In this document: positions 10,370-21,720 of the stretch, one piece after another
Layout of the letters: each line of letters begins with the position of its first letter
Numbering within the stretch: position 1 is the stretch's first letter
DNA from: Beta vulgaris subsp. vulgaris
Lineage: Eukaryota; Streptophyta; Magnoliopsida; Caryophyllales; Amaranthaceae
DNA: 64,000 bases
Reading direction: 5' to 3'
Assembly (NCBI RefSeq): GCF_026745355.1
Contig: NC_079202.1
Coordinates: forward strand, 42,728,561 to 42,792,560
Notes under the pieces: model-generated
What the model was told of the DNA's origin: nothing
Database searches by the model: none
The model's input: the letters and a program-made list of their open reading frames with translations, nothing else
Made by a program: the position numbers and the translations under genes

Positions 10370-11144
10370 TAGGTGGATCTTGGCAGACCTTCCTAGAGGT
10401 TGTAAGGCCCTAAGTATTAGGTGGATCTTTACAAAGAAATGCAAGCCTGATGGATCCTTAGATAAGGATAACGCTAGACTTGTAGTTGGAGGACATCGCC
10501 AAGAGAAAGGTTTAGACTTCTTTGATACCTATTCTCCGGTGACCAAGGTAGCCACCATTAGAGCCTTAATTTCACTTGCATCTATCATGATTTAATTGTG
10601 CATCAAATGGATGTGAAAATTGCATTTTTGAATGGTGAGTTAAATGAGGAGATCTATATGAAGCAACCTGAAGGATGCGAGGTTCCTGGTCAAGAGGATA
10701 AGGTATGAAAGATTATTTAGATCTTTGTATGGTTTAAAACAAGAACCAAAACAATGGTATGATAAATTTTATCAAACTATTACTTGAAATGGGTTTTTGG
10801 TAAATGATTTTGATGCTTGTGTTTATTCCAAATTTGATGATCTTGGTTGTGGTTTAATATGTATATATGTGGATGATCTGTTAATCTTTTGGACCAATAT
10901 AGACGTAGTAAATGCAACTAAGAGTTCCCTAAATTCTTGTTTTGAGATGAAGGATTTAGGAGATGCTGATGTTATTCTTGGAATAAAGATTACTAGAACG
11001 TCATACGAGATATCTTTAAATAAATCTCATTATATTGAGAAAATATCAAAGAAGTTTGATCAATTTGATTGTATTCCCGTGAAAACCCCATATGATCCTA
11101 ATATTCATTTGAAAAAGAATAAGGGTGATCGCATATCACAATAA
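10370..11144 (+). pseudogene. Copia-1 reverse transcriptase remnant
   Basis: The RVT_2-type domain begins with LADLPRGCKALSIRWIFTKK, then KPDGSLDKDNARLVVGGH and FFDTYSPVTKVATIRALISL. It continues after stops to the catalytic box YVDDLLIF at about 10866-10889. The polymerase would copy element RNA into DNA. Stops near 10593, 10706 and 10785 break it. The first 15 bases after the CACTA element (10367-10381) duplicate 10414-10428 and replace the expected upstream residues. Confidence 0.8.
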
Positions 11145-11179
11145 CAATATGCAAAAATATAATTGGTAGTGTAATGTTC

Positions 11180-11830
11180 TTGATGAATTATACAAGACCT
11201 GGTATAGCTTATGTTGTTAGTAGATTGAGAAAGTATACTCACAATCCTAATCGAGAGCATTAGGTTGCCTTGATTAGATTGTTGAAGTATCTGAAAGGCA
11301 CAATCAATTGGGGTCTGTATTATCAAAGGACACCTTGTGTCCTTGAAGTATTTTGTAATGCTAATTGGGTGTCGGATAATGATGAGATTCAATCTACTAG
11401 CGGTTATGTTTTTACTATTGTTGGAGGAGCTATATCGTGGAAATCATCAAAGTAAACATGTATTGCCAAATCTACAATGGAATCTAAGTTTATTACTTTA
11501 GAACAGTTGGGACGCGGTCATAAAGGTCTTTATGACACAATCAACAATTCACTTCATTTTCAATTAGCCTCTTTAGGTGTTATAACTTCCTTGGTAGCCG
11601 AACACATGTATTCTTTACCTAATTGGTAGGCCAAGAAGATGAATGGATAAGGAGTTTGCTTGCTGATATTCCATTGTGGGGGAAGCCAGCTCTATTAGTT
11701 TCTATGCGGTGTGACTCGCAAGCAGGAATTGGGGTAGCGAATAATCAAGCCTATAATGAAAAGGGAAGGCATGTTCGCTTAAGGCATGCCGTAGTTAGAA
11801 ATTAAATTAGAAATAATGTGTTGTCACTCG
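11180..11830 (+). pseudogene. Copia-1 RNase H remnant
   Basis: Copia RNase H signatures are present across several frames: LLKYLKGTINWGLYY near 11280, a DADW-like segment changed to NANW, STSGYVFTIVGGAISWKSSK ending at 11452, MRCDSQAGIGVANN near 11704, and GRHVRLRHAVVRN ending at 11802. The domain would degrade RNA in the RNA/DNA hybrid. Stops after SSK and after RN, and a disordered stretch in 11455-11620, leave it non-functional. Confidence 0.78.
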
Positions 11831-12487
11831 AGTATGTAAAGTTAGAGAGGGATATTGTTGATCCTCTCACCAAAGGCCTTTGTAGAGACATGTTGTTGGA
11901 GTCAGCACAAGGAATGAGTTTAAAGCCTATTGTGGAGTGAATTGTGATGGAAACCCTTCTTAGGAATTCCTAAGTTCAAAGGGTCAAACGAAATCACAAA
12001 AGAACTCAAGTTACTGTATACTACTACCATTTCTATTAATAGAAGTGATGTATCTTGTTTAAACCTACTAGTATATGTGTAAGGTTGAGCATAAAACTCC
12101 TAATAAGTTCATAGCCTTACTTAAGGTGGTTTGTGATAGTAAAAACTTGATGAACTTACCTATATGAATTTGAGGGTTATGCCCAATCCTCTATGAGAGT
12201 CAGAAGGCTTAGGCTCTCTAGAGCATTCATAAGAATCCAGGCTAATTGTGGGGCACCGATATACAATTGCGAGAACGTTTCTTGATTTGAAAAAGGTTGA
12301 GTGCACAACTATGGATTGCTAACTTCGTGAAAGGTTCAAAGAGAGATCTACATATTACGACATTAAGACATATTTGTATGCATTGAGTGTCAATTCAAGT
12401 CCATAAGACATTGATACTTCAAAACCTAGTATCTATTGCGCAGATCATCTTTTCCCAGCCCCGTTTCTTTCTATTTTCTTCTTTTGA

Positions 12488-12501
12488 ATAATGTGGAGGA
12501 T
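12488..12501 (+). other. Copia-1 polypurine tract
   Basis: ATAATGTGGAGGAT lies immediately before the TGTTGG start of the 3' LTR, the position of the plus-strand primer in copia elements. Confidence 0.65.
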
Positions 12502-13240
12502 TGTTGGAGTTTATAGGAGTTTATAGTAGAAACTCAAAGTTTGCTTCAAAAGAATATGAAGAGTCTATTTTATCTTTTGTCCCACATTGAAAGAATAGAA
12601 GGGAAGAGTAAGGTTCATAACCATTACTCTTCCTCTACCCTTCAAATTAAGTAGCAATGAGGCTTTTAGTGGGTTTTGGTAATGTGTGATTACCACACGC
12701 GCGCCACCCTCCTGGTCCGGGCCAGGGCCATGGGCCTTGGGCTTTGGGGAATAAACTTAACTTAACTATCTTTTTGGGCCAATTATTTGTCAGCATTTAA
12801 TGACCGTTTTTATCAGTTTTAAGTTACAGGTTTTCTCCTAATCTCTCTCTTAATATTTTGATTTCCCCCTAATTTTTCTCCTGGCTTGCTGCCATTATCC
12901 TTCCCATTTGTTGACCGTTTTTTCCACGATTTCAGCCATGTTATGATCTCGTTTGATTTTCTTGTCCCTATAAATACTAGTATTCTGGTGTTCATTGGAA
13001 CAGAGAAACACACATAATCTTTTCTTCTCTTCTCTTCCTTTCTAATCCGGTTAATATTCAAGATCTTTCTCAATCTAGTTTTTGTCAACACCGGAAACGC
13101 AGAAACCGTGTATTCCTAGAGGTTGATTGATGTGAGTCCGTGTGTTGGTACGAGGTAAATTCAACTTTAGGACAATGATATTCTCACGCCACGGTTGTCA
13201 GATAAGTTTGTTTTAATTGTTACCAGTTTACGTTCTTACA
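12502..13240 (+). repeat. Copia-1 3' LTR
   Basis: It starts TGTTGGAGTTTATAGG and ends TTACGTTCTTACA. It keeps an intact TATAAATA at 12969-12976 and two segments missing from the 5' LTR. The two LTRs share most of their length but differ by many substitutions and indels, in keeping with an old insertion. Confidence 0.85.
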
Positions 13241-13599
13241 TATTATAATTTACAACCGACCCTAGTGGCGTTCGTAGTAGGTAATCTGACATGCATAGCC
13301 AGTGGCGTGTATCTCTAGTGGCTGAGAAGGTTAGTCGTTGTTATGTGGCCGGTAATGGCGTTGTTATGACGCAAAAGAAGAGATAAAGGAGGTTTGACGG
13401 ACAACGGTGATTCTGTTGTCTGATGATGATGGTGTGTTGAGAAGGGTGGGGGGAGGTGAAGTAGTGGGTGTGGGTGGGGGTGGTGGATTCATGAGTGGCA
13501 AGGAGAGAAAAATATATCTTGTAATAATCATTCAATGTTTCCTTGAAAATGACATAAAATGAGAAGTAATATAATATTTTTCTGATAAATGATATCAAT
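13241..13599. other. Intergenic stretch, no gene seen
   Basis: It contains a G-rich, T-rich segment (GGTGTGTTGAGAAGGGTGGG and following, 13430-13490) with no supported coding potential. Confidence 0.45.
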
Positions 13600-14345
13600 T
13601 TGTGTATTAATGATAAAGTGTATAAAAAGTTGAAAGATGATTATGAAATAGGAAAAATGATACAAGTTTGCTAGAAAATTGCATAGAAGTGAATATTGAT
13701 AATTTCATTTCTCTTCTTTAATGATATCTGGTGTGTTATAATGATTAAAAAAAAGTATACAAATATTTGACAAATGATAATGAAATAAGGAAAAACGATA
13801 CAAGTTTTCTGAAAAAAGACATAAAAGTGTGTAATAATCATATGATTTTACTTGTAAATAACTTTCATGTTTGTGTAATAATAAGGTATATAAAGAGTTA
13901 GTAAATGATAATGAAATGAGGGGAAATGATAGAAGTTTACTACAAAATGATATAAAAGTGAATAATGTAATCATTTCTCTTATAAATGATATCAGTTTGT
14001 GTAATAATGATAAGGTTTACAAAGTATTGAAAAATAATAATGAAATAAGAGAAAAGAATATAAGTATGGTGAAAAATGATATAAAATGAGTAATAATGAT
14101 ATCAATGTTTTCTTATAAAGTGAGTAATAGGAGTATTTGTTTAATATTGATAAAGGTATACAAAGAGTTGCAAAATAATTATGAAATAAGGAAAAATTAC
14201 ATGAAACAGCTCCAAAATAATAGAAATTTGCTGAAAAATGATTTAGAAGTTAGTAATAATGTCATGAAAGAACTTTTTAAATGGCATGAAACAAATTTTA
14301 AAAAATGACATGACACAACTCCAAAATGATATGGAATACACCAAT
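13600..14345. repeat. Degenerate ~135-bp tandem array
   Basis: A unit built around AATGATAA-GT-TA-AAAG-GTTG, then AATGAAATAAGG-AAAATGAT and GAAAAATGATATAAAAGTG, recurs with starts near 13605, 13737, 13875, 14008 and 14147. The spacing of 132-138 bp is close to 45 codons. Two adjacent open frames in the same phase (13871-14089 and 14096-14308) repeat a KVYKEL-NxNEIR-NDIK pattern and are separated by a stop. The array is either a non-coding satellite or a decayed protein-repeat gene. Confidence 0.6.
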
Positions 14346-14704
14346 AAGGACATGAAATAGTTCTATAATGACATGAAACACTAATATTATTTCACACATG
14401 TGAGATGTTGTTACACAATAAATTATGGTGTAACATGTTACACCAAAGATGCAGTCATGTAATAAAGCTATATATAGTGGGGAATTTGAATCAAGAAAAA
14501 GATTATATTAAAATATTATACTCTCACCACCTACTCTCCAATATTTTCGACAAAGTCCATTATTGTTTTAATCTTTCTACTTTCTGAAAATCACCCTCAC
14601 TCTTAAAAATACAATTAGATTCACTAGATTTCTCATCTATCTTTCTGGTGAAAAAAAATGATAATCAAACAACAATTTATCATATACCTTATTAACCCTA
14701 ATAA
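14346..14704. other. Intergenic stretch, nothing recognised
   Basis: A short inverted pair around ATGTGAGATGTTGTTACA and GTGTAACATGTTACACC near 14397-14445 could form a hairpin. No gene is seen. Confidence 0.35.
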
Positions 14705-14706
14705 GT

Positions 14707-15057
14707 ACTCCCTCCGTTTACAAATAATTATTGCATTTCACATTGAGGGAGAACCAAGACAATTCTGATAAAAGCATGAGAAAAGTACAACAAAAGCATA
14801 TTTGATTTTGACAAATGTAAAGGAATAATTAAGATATTGGAGGAGAGAGAAAAGTATGAGGTTGAAAAGTTTATGGCGTGTATTAATGAAATGGATGGTG
14901 GGGGCATATGAGATAAAAAATGTATAAATTGAAGTGACTTGTTACCATATAAAGATAAATCAAAAGTGTAACAATTACATAGAAAGGGTCTAAAAAAGAA
15001 ATTATAGCAATTATTTGTAAATGAAGATAAGATAAAAGTATTGTGAGATAAAGGGAG
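14707..15057. mobile_element. Stowaway-like MITE, 351 bp
   Basis: It begins CTCCCTCCGTTTACAAATAA and ends with a shorter match to the inverse (GCAATTATTTGTAAATGAAG ... AAAGGGAG). TA duplications sit at 14705-14706 and 15058-15059. It is non-coding. Confidence 0.72.
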
Positions 15058-15059
15058 TA

Positions 15060-15445
15060 TCTTTGGACAAAGTTGAATAAAATAGAAAAAAAAAATTCGG
15101 TTTAAGTTTCGAGGATATCTTTTGAATAATTGTTAACATTGTCCCCAAATTACTTAAAATCGTCCCAATTCCCCTCTAAAAGTACCATTATACCCTTACT
15201 ATACCTTTTTTTTATTTCTTACTCCAACTTAACTCCTCCTCTAATTCATATTCTCTCATCTTCGCCATCACCACCGACGATCAACACCGACGATCACCAC
15301 CGACAACACAAAATTCTGACGAGCTAAACTTTTTTTCACGAATTCCATGGGGCTAACGTGTGGCTTGCATGTTGGCCCCATAGACACAATGTCTGTCCGA
15401 GATATATAGGTAGATTTCCTACATGGAAGGAGTAAATGAAATTAT
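15060..15445. other. Stretch with a short CGACGATCA-type repeat
   Basis: ACCACCGACGATCAACACC and close variants repeat at about 15268-15305. No supported gene. Confidence 0.4.
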
Positions 15446-15447
15446 TA

Positions 15448-15668
15448 CTTCCTCCCTTTTTATTTAGATGTTACACTTTTCAAATGACGGACTCCTAGGT
15501 AATTTTTGGAGAGGAGAGAGATAGAGAGAATGCAAAACAAAATGGTCCCATGTGAACATGTGATAGGAGAGAGATAGAGAGAAATTATTACCGAAAATAA
15601 AAGTGTAACATCTAATTTTAAACTTCCTAAAATAGAAAGTGTAACATTTAAAAAAAAAACGGAGGAAC
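15448..15668. mobile_element. Stowaway-like MITE, 221 bp
   Basis: The left end CTTCCTCCCTTTTTATTTAG with ATGTTACACTTT pairs with the right end AAAGTGTAACAT ... CGGAGGAAC, with TA on both flanks. GAGAGAGATAGAGAGAA occurs twice inside (near 15513 and 15566). Confidence 0.65.
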
Positions 15669-15670
15669 TA

Positions 15671-15912
15671 TAAGAAATCCATATATAGTGCTTTGACCAA
15701 TGATCACATTATACCTAAAAGTGTAAAATTGATATAATTAATATATTGCAAATAATCTACTGAATTTGTGATTTTCACAAGATAATTCATCGACAAACCT
15801 TAAATAAATTAATTAGAATATATTAATATTGAATCTAAAGACCATAAATTGTTCTCAAAAAGGATTTCATTCTATTCACATTACTCAACAGGATTAATAA
15901 TATATTGAATAA
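15671..15912. repeat. Left part of a dispersed repeat split by the Helitron
   Basis: The start (AAATCCATAT-TAGTGCTTTG, then CAATGAT-ACATTATA) matches 53998-54034. The sequence right of the Helitron (TATGTAGGC-TAGTTTTATTT, from 19343) matches 54171 onward. The copy near 54 kb has both ends without the 3.4-kb insert, but the middle is too diverged to align the exact junction. Confidence 0.4.
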
Positions 15913-16504
15913 ACTAGATCTCCACCCGTGCAAAAATGCACGGGAGGTTTACGTAGAAATGATAAATTGTCTTGATTTGCTTTCTATTTCTTAATCACCA
16001 TATGGCCTGTTCTTTTTTCATTTTCTTTTCGATTTTTAGAATTGTATTATAAAACAATCTCAAACTTCTATATTACATTCCAACATACTCGTGAATAAGG
16101 TATATCTCGGAATTTTAGGTTCAAATATTTATTATGGCCTTGTAATTCAAAATTTTAGAATCTTGTTATGAGAATAGTTTAAAACTGGCTTACGACCCTT
16201 GTGCTGCAAGATTATGACTCGTGAATTATCTATAATGAGTAGTATGATTGTTCTTATTTTCTTAGAACAGGCCCTAAAACAATGGATCTGCTTAGGGTCA
16301 TTTATTTTACTTTAACTAACTTTTTAGCTGTAAAACTTGTCTCATGGATACTTTAAACCCACATAAGTTTTATGTCATCATTCCTTATAGTCAACTTAAA
16401 TGTCTATATCAGTTTCTTTACATACAAAAAAATTATAGTCCCACTAATACCATGATTATCATGTGTGGGTGGACATAATATATGTTGATAATAAATTTGA
16501 TCAA

Positions 16505-16545
16505 AAAAATTTAGTATAGATTTTTGACCCATGCAAATTACATGG
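16505..16545 (-). mobile_element. Degenerate older Helitron-like end inside the Helitron
   Basis: TTTTTGACCCATGCAAATTA followed by CATGG resembles the terminal hairpin at 15925-15944 with a weakened stem (CCATG/CATGG). A decayed terminus reading TAGTATAG lies next to it. It may be a nested relative or an internal duplication of the end. Confidence 0.25.
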
Positions 16546-17832
16546 AAATGATAAATTTTAAGATTTTATGACAATTTCTCCAAAAAATGTGTTGTAAAGT
16601 TCATAAATATTTAACGAAATATTATAATTAAGCCTACATACTAAATATAGTTTAATCAAAGTAAAGAGTGATTACATTTTCCATCATTTTTTAAAAAGAC
16701 GTGAGTTAAGTTATTAAATATACAATATATTTCATTTATATATCTTTTATTAAGATGTTTCTTATGAAATTGAGATCTAGATTTCGAGCACCAAGTCAAT
16801 AACTCTTGTATGATTTTTGTATCGAAATTATGATGGTCGTACTGTTAGATATATCCAATAAAGGGTTCTTATGAGTTAACAATATAATGTTATTTTTAAA
16901 CAAAATTTTAAACAAAAATCTTATGATTTTGATATATAAATATATTGATACATAAATCAAACCAAAAACACATCAAAATATACGGGAATTTGTTGTTTTT
17001 ATAAAATTAAGATTTCAGGATGTTTATTCTAAAGGCTAAAACTAGGGTTTGAATATTAGTTTGTGATAGAAACTTTTTGTATTCATATTATGTATTAAGT
17101 ATATATTTTAAAATTGAACTATGATCCGTGGGTTCAGTGATTGATGCAGTTAATGTCATCGTGGAACCTGTGACTAACTTTTTTTTGTAAAAAAAATTGA
17201 ATGAAAAAGCTTTCAGTCTGCGTAGTACTTTATTAATATGGCCATGTAAAATCATAATTCGCACCACTACTGACAGTCAATCATGCAACCACTTGATTTT
17301 CTAAGATTTAATTAAATGGTTATCCGTGTCCGATTTCAACCCATTTAACCTATTTATTCAAAATCCCTAAATAATAAATTATGAATTGACTTTTCATGTC
17401 GAATATTAAGTATCCTTTAATATTTAGGTAATAACTTGCTAGTATTTTAGAAAGATTTAAAGAATTAATTGACATTTTGCCAACTTATACCCTAAATGAT
17501 GCTAAAATGTTAGATTTTCCTATACGTTAAAGTGCAAAGTCGTGCCAATTTTGGGTGAAAAATCTGAACAGTAACCCAACCTATTTAGTCCTTTCACCCT
17601 AATTAACATTGATTACATTATCTAAAATAATTAAATAAATAGTTCATGATTTTTTTACTTTCAATACCTGAAAAAGTTAAATCTAAACAGATCCATATTA
17701 TGTTAAAATCAATTAACTCGAATAATATAAATTATATCTAGATGTCAAACCACGATCTTACATCTTACCCAACACATCTATTTGGGCCAATTAGAATGGT
17801 GGATAAAATCAATATAATTTTTTTATAATATA

Positions 17833-17926
17833 TTCCTCCATTTTGGAAATAAGTGAAATAATTCTTTCAAAAAACTCAAATGAAATAAAATAGAATAGTG
17901 TATTAGGTAATTCTGAATGGAGGAAG
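17833..17926. mobile_element. Short Stowaway-like MITE, about 94 bp
   Basis: TTCCTCCATTTTGGAAATAA at the left and TTCTGAATGGAGGAAG at the right are imperfect inverses and are flanked by TA. An open frame at 17940-18143 beside it has no recognisable product. Confidence 0.45.
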
Positions 17927-19342
17927 TATATGAAGGACACTAGAGTAAGCGAAAATATAATGTAGATGCAGACACTACACTTGTACTATATGAGAAAATT
18001 ACTCCAGAGAAATGTGATGACATGAGAGCATCCTCCTTCACATTCCCCTTCCAACAATTGTTATCTTCATTATTACTTTCTATTTTGAGCCATTTAGCTT
18101 CCACAAAACACCTACAATCTATCCTATCCCAATGCTTCAACAAATCATGTCATTAAATTTAATTAAAATCCACATTGGGATTTATCTTCAAATAATCCAA
18201 ATTACATATATTGAAAACCAAAAACATGTTATACAATCCTCAATTAAAATTCTTTACTCTCTTTTATTACTTGTTTTAGTGAAAATGCCGACGTAAGTTT
18301 CCGACAATGATTAAGATGAAAGCTCTTGCATGTCTAATTGATAATGTGAAGGTAATACGTTAATAAGTATGTATTTTTTTACTTGAATTGTAACTGAAAA
18401 AATCCATGGATGACAACATAATCTCGATCATTTAGTTTTTGCCATGGATAGATTTTACTCTTTATCCCTATTTATATCCCAACACAATTTAATGTAATCT
18501 ATCTAGTTTTATTTTACGAAATAAATTCATATTGTATTATAAACAAAAGGAAGTCTTTAGTGTTTTTTATTTTTGTAACATAAAAGTAAATTTGTAATGT
18601 TGTGTAATTTATATTCTCTTTATCCCTTTTTTTAGAGGTATCTTTATCCCTTTTAATTAAACATGCATATTAAGTTGAGTGGTAAAATGCCTATTAATAT
18701 CCTAAATTTTTCTTAAAGTTGCTTCATAATTAGAAAAAAGAGGTTTAATTTGATTAAGTAGATTACTGCTTTTGTTTTGCATGCCGTCGACGTAGTGCAA
18801 TTTTAGCAAATCATCGATATATAGTGTGGTAAAGTGCTAAGATGAATCCATTTTTACTTTACAAAATGTTTGATTGCTTGATTTGTTTCTAAATTATAGT
18901 GGAATTATATGACTAATTTTAAATTATTGATTTAATTCAAAATTATGACATATTTAAATAGATATTGGATTGATTGTTTGACAAACTAATCCTATGATTG
19001 ATTTCAATCAACAACACATGTTCCAAAAAAAAAAAGTTGATTTAATATGATTTATGGAAAGTTATTTTTACCTATTGATTTAATAGGATATTTGCTTGAT
19101 TTTAGGAATGTTATAATACTATTTCCTAATATGAATGTTTGTAATTTATGATTTCTTGCCTAGATCGAAATTTTATGACACACGCATGGAAATGATGTGC
19201 ATGCGACACATATGCTCGAGTTATGCAACAATCTACACGTGGCAATTGGATTTTACATTTTCAATGGAGAGCGCCATTTGGCAAATTTATTCTGAGAGTG
19301 ACATGTAGGCAAATTGTACTTAGCTTTATATATGTATATAGA

Positions 19343-20277
19343 TATGTAGGCTTAGTTTTATTTTCATTGTAAAATTCCTTTTGTAAAAAAGTTATTTCTT
19401 TTAGTTTTTAATTGTTATCATCAAATTGAATTATTCAAGGCTCACTTGTTAATCACACTCATACTACTGTTTTTAGCAAAATATATGGTAAATTAAATTT
19501 ATAGAATGAATATTTATATATCATAATTATGAATAATAATTTTAATATAAGGACTAATGCCGATAATCAGCATAAGCACCCAATACTTTTAATATGTATA
19601 ACATGAAAAAATTGAATGACTATAACAAAAGGTGATCATATCATATAAAAATCTGATTATACATACAAATTGACTATAATAATATTGTCCATCAGGTCCA
19701 TTTAAATTTATTCATCATATATGCAATACTTATTTTTTTTTTGAGGGGAATATTATGAAATACTTATTATTTTAAGGTCAAATTATATAAATTTGAACTT
19801 AAATTCTCATCATTATATAAGAAGAAAAATAATTAGTAGAATCTGGTTAGATTATGATTTTTAGATTTATTTTAGAGAATAATTAAAGATTTGAATAATT
19901 AAAATTTCGCTACCGTAAACATACAGATGTTGTATATGCTTATGGGATGGAATAAATATTATTAAGATTTGGCATATGGATAAATACATCTAACAGCATT
20001 AATGTACTTACTATTCGAATATGGTAAAAATGTTTGAGAGTTAATTACCCAACAGAAAACAGAACTACACTCCAATATAGATGGAAATGCAAAATTACAA
20101 ATCACCCAAAACACAGTTTCACAAAAACAAAAATTCCCTTTTCGCTAAACCCAACAAAAAAAGGAACTTTGATCAGCAGTTCAGCATACATGCATTACAT
20201 TATGTCAGTAAATGAAAACACAGCACACTTGGTCTAATTATCATGATCATCAATTCATCATGTCAAATGAGTTGCCA
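19343..20277. other. Intergenic stretch and 3' flank of the copy B gene
   Basis: 19343-19450 is the right part of the dispersed repeat also seen near 54171. From about 20050 the sequence matches the 3' flank of gene copy A (ACAAATCACCCAAA, TTTCACAAAA), marking the extent of the duplicated segment. No other gene is seen. Confidence 0.45.
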
Positions 20278-20487
20278 CTATTTCTCTGGAAAAACTTGAT
20301 GATTCTTTTTGTTGTTGTTCTGGATGAAGGATTCATCAGAGTCGGAAAAAGGAGAAGCGAGAAAAACAGAAAGAATTGGATCCCAAATCATGCGTTTGAC
20401 GAGCTTCCTTATAGCAGGGATAACGTTTCCCTTGTTGGGTTTCAAGTAAAATGCGACTTTCTCCTTAATTTTACTCTTCTTCTCCAT
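20278..20487 (-). CDS. Small conserved plant protein, copy B (69 aa)
   Basis: This is the paralogue of 1035-1253. It starts MEKKSKIKEKVAFYLKPNKG and then shares VIPA-x-RKLVKRMIWD-x-ILS-x-FL and the tail SFIQNN ... NHQV-x-PEK. The C-terminal third varies most (ASPFSDSDE in place of FPISSNHGD). The in-frame ATG used as an upstream alternative in copy A is ACG here, which fixes the start. Both copies are single-exon, on the minus strand, about 19 kb apart, with related 3' flanks lying between transposons. The parsimonious reading is one local duplication. No TATA box as clear as that of copy A is visible, so expression is less certain. The function is unknown. Confidence 0.65.
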   Translation of the reverse strand: MEKKSKIKEKVAFYLKPNKGNVIPAIRKLVKRMIWDPILSVFLASPFSDSDESFIQNNNKKNHQVFPEK

Positions 20488-20950
20488 CGTATTTGCCGTT
20501 TTTTCCCCTCTTTTCGTAATTTGTAGGAAATATAAGGTTGAAGCACTGAAGCAGTATGTAGATAGTAGATACAGAAAGATATGTACAAAGAGAAAGGGGG
20601 AAGAAAAGGGCGAGAAATGAAGTGGGATTGTATCCAGTGGGGATAGAAAGATTGAAATAGTCTAGTACGTGTAAATTATTTTTATGCAAAGGCCGAGTAG
20701 GTGTATAGTGTGATTAGTTCCTACGACGAGTAATCGAGTATGATAGAGATAGATTGGGGTTTGTTGGTCCCACTGTTTCTTTCGGAGATATTCTCGACTC
20801 TCCGCCGATGTTTGGCCAATTTTACCCAACTTTATAAAGAAGTTATTTGCACAGGTTTACCTTTCATGTTTTCATCGATATTGTATTACTGTATCAAGTT
20901 TATACATTATCTTATGTTAAGTTTGGAGTTGTCAGTTTGGTTAATGAATA
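20488..20950. other. 5' flank of the copy B gene, nothing else recognised
   Basis: The leader region is purine-rich (20570-20620). No supported coding sequence. Confidence 0.4.
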
Positions 20951-21243
20951 ACTAGTTTTTATATGCACGCCATGCATGCGAAAATAAGTAGAAAATTAAT
21001 TTTTTTAGGGAATGTAGAAAATTTAATTAATTATTAATTGTATCTAATAGATTAGGGATATTTGAATTGTTGATGGTTTTCTTTTTGTAATGTCTTTTTT
21101 TATTTTTAAATTAATTAGGTAGTTTTCTTTTTTATTTTTAATTTTTTTAATTAAAATAAGTAGTTAGAATGGAGATGTAATGAGGGTAAAATGGGATTTC
21201 TAATATTTTGGTGTCATACCCCTCTTCCCATATAGAATAGAGA
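20951..21243 (-). mobile_element. Mini-Helitron, about 293 bp
   Basis: The minus strand starts TCTCTATTCTATATGGGAAG (21243 downward) and ends with a GCATGC/GCACGC-type hairpin (one mismatch, 20966-20980), a short spacer, and CTAGT (20955-20951). It lies between A at 20950 and T at 21244. It has the same architecture as the 3.4-kb element upstream but different sequence, and no coding capacity. Confidence 0.5.
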
Positions 21244-21244
21244 T

Positions 21245-21720
21245 GATGAACTAAAATAACTGAAATTTGAATTGAATTAAATTGAACTCGGAGTAACTAT
21301 AATTGCAAATGTTGAACTCAAACTGAAATAAATTGTAAATGAAAAACCAAAACTAAACTGCAACCGAACTGAAACAAACTGTAACTGAAAATAACTGTGA
21401 AAAACTGAAAAGTTGATCGATCAACTAAACCGAACCGAACTGAATATTTAACTGAATTAATTGAATTAATTCAAACTAAAACAGAAACTGAACTGAAACC
21501 GATTTGAACTGAAATAATCTGTAAAAACCAAAACTGAAATGCAACTGAACTGATACATACTGTAACTGAATATAACTGTCAAAAACTGAAAAGTTGATCG
21601 ATCAACTGAATTGAATATTGAACTGAATTAATTGAACTGATTCAAACTAAAACTGGAACTAACCTGAACTGAAATCGATTTAACTTGAAACAGTTTTAAA
21701 CTAATTTTTAAAATTATCCG
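21245..21720. repeat. AACTGAA-rich low-complexity tract
   Basis: Irregular reiteration of AACTGAA, AACTGAACTGAA and GAACTGAAAT. Two longer segments within it are near-duplicates (TGAAAAGTTGATCGATCAAC near 21405 and 21588), so it grew by slippage plus a larger duplication of about 183 bp. A second tract lies at 35380-35560. Confidence 0.7.

Larger units (their letters stand above)
5994..13240 (+). mobile_element. Copia-1: decayed Ty1/copia LTR retrotransposon
   Basis: Two related LTRs (5994-6644 and 12502-13240) flank gag, protease, integrase, reverse transcriptase and RNase H remnants in the copia order. Frameshifts and stops break every domain. A CACTA element (9173-10366) splits the integrase-RT junction. 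I could not find a clear tRNA-Met primer site after the 5' LTR or a matching target duplication (left flank TGTTC, right flank TATTA). Either the element is old or its flanks have been rearranged. Confidence 0.88.
15913..19342 (-). mobile_element. Non-autonomous Helitron, 3430 bp
   Basis: On the minus strand it begins TCTATATACATATATAAAGC (19342 downward) and ends with hairpin CCCGTGCA/TGCACGGG (15925-15932 and 15937-15944), seven bases, then CTAGT at 15917-15913. It sits between host A and T, the Helitron target, without a target duplication. The 5' segment with AAGCTAAGTACAATTTGCC and GGCGCTCTCC is typical of plant Helitron starts. No Rep/helicase frame is visible, so it would rely on an autonomous relative. 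Small MITE and older Helitron-end remnants lie inside. Confidence 0.68.

Noticed and set aside
5989..13245. Target duplication for copia-1
   Set aside because: The flanking pentamers TGTTC and TATTA do not match, so no duplication is claimed.
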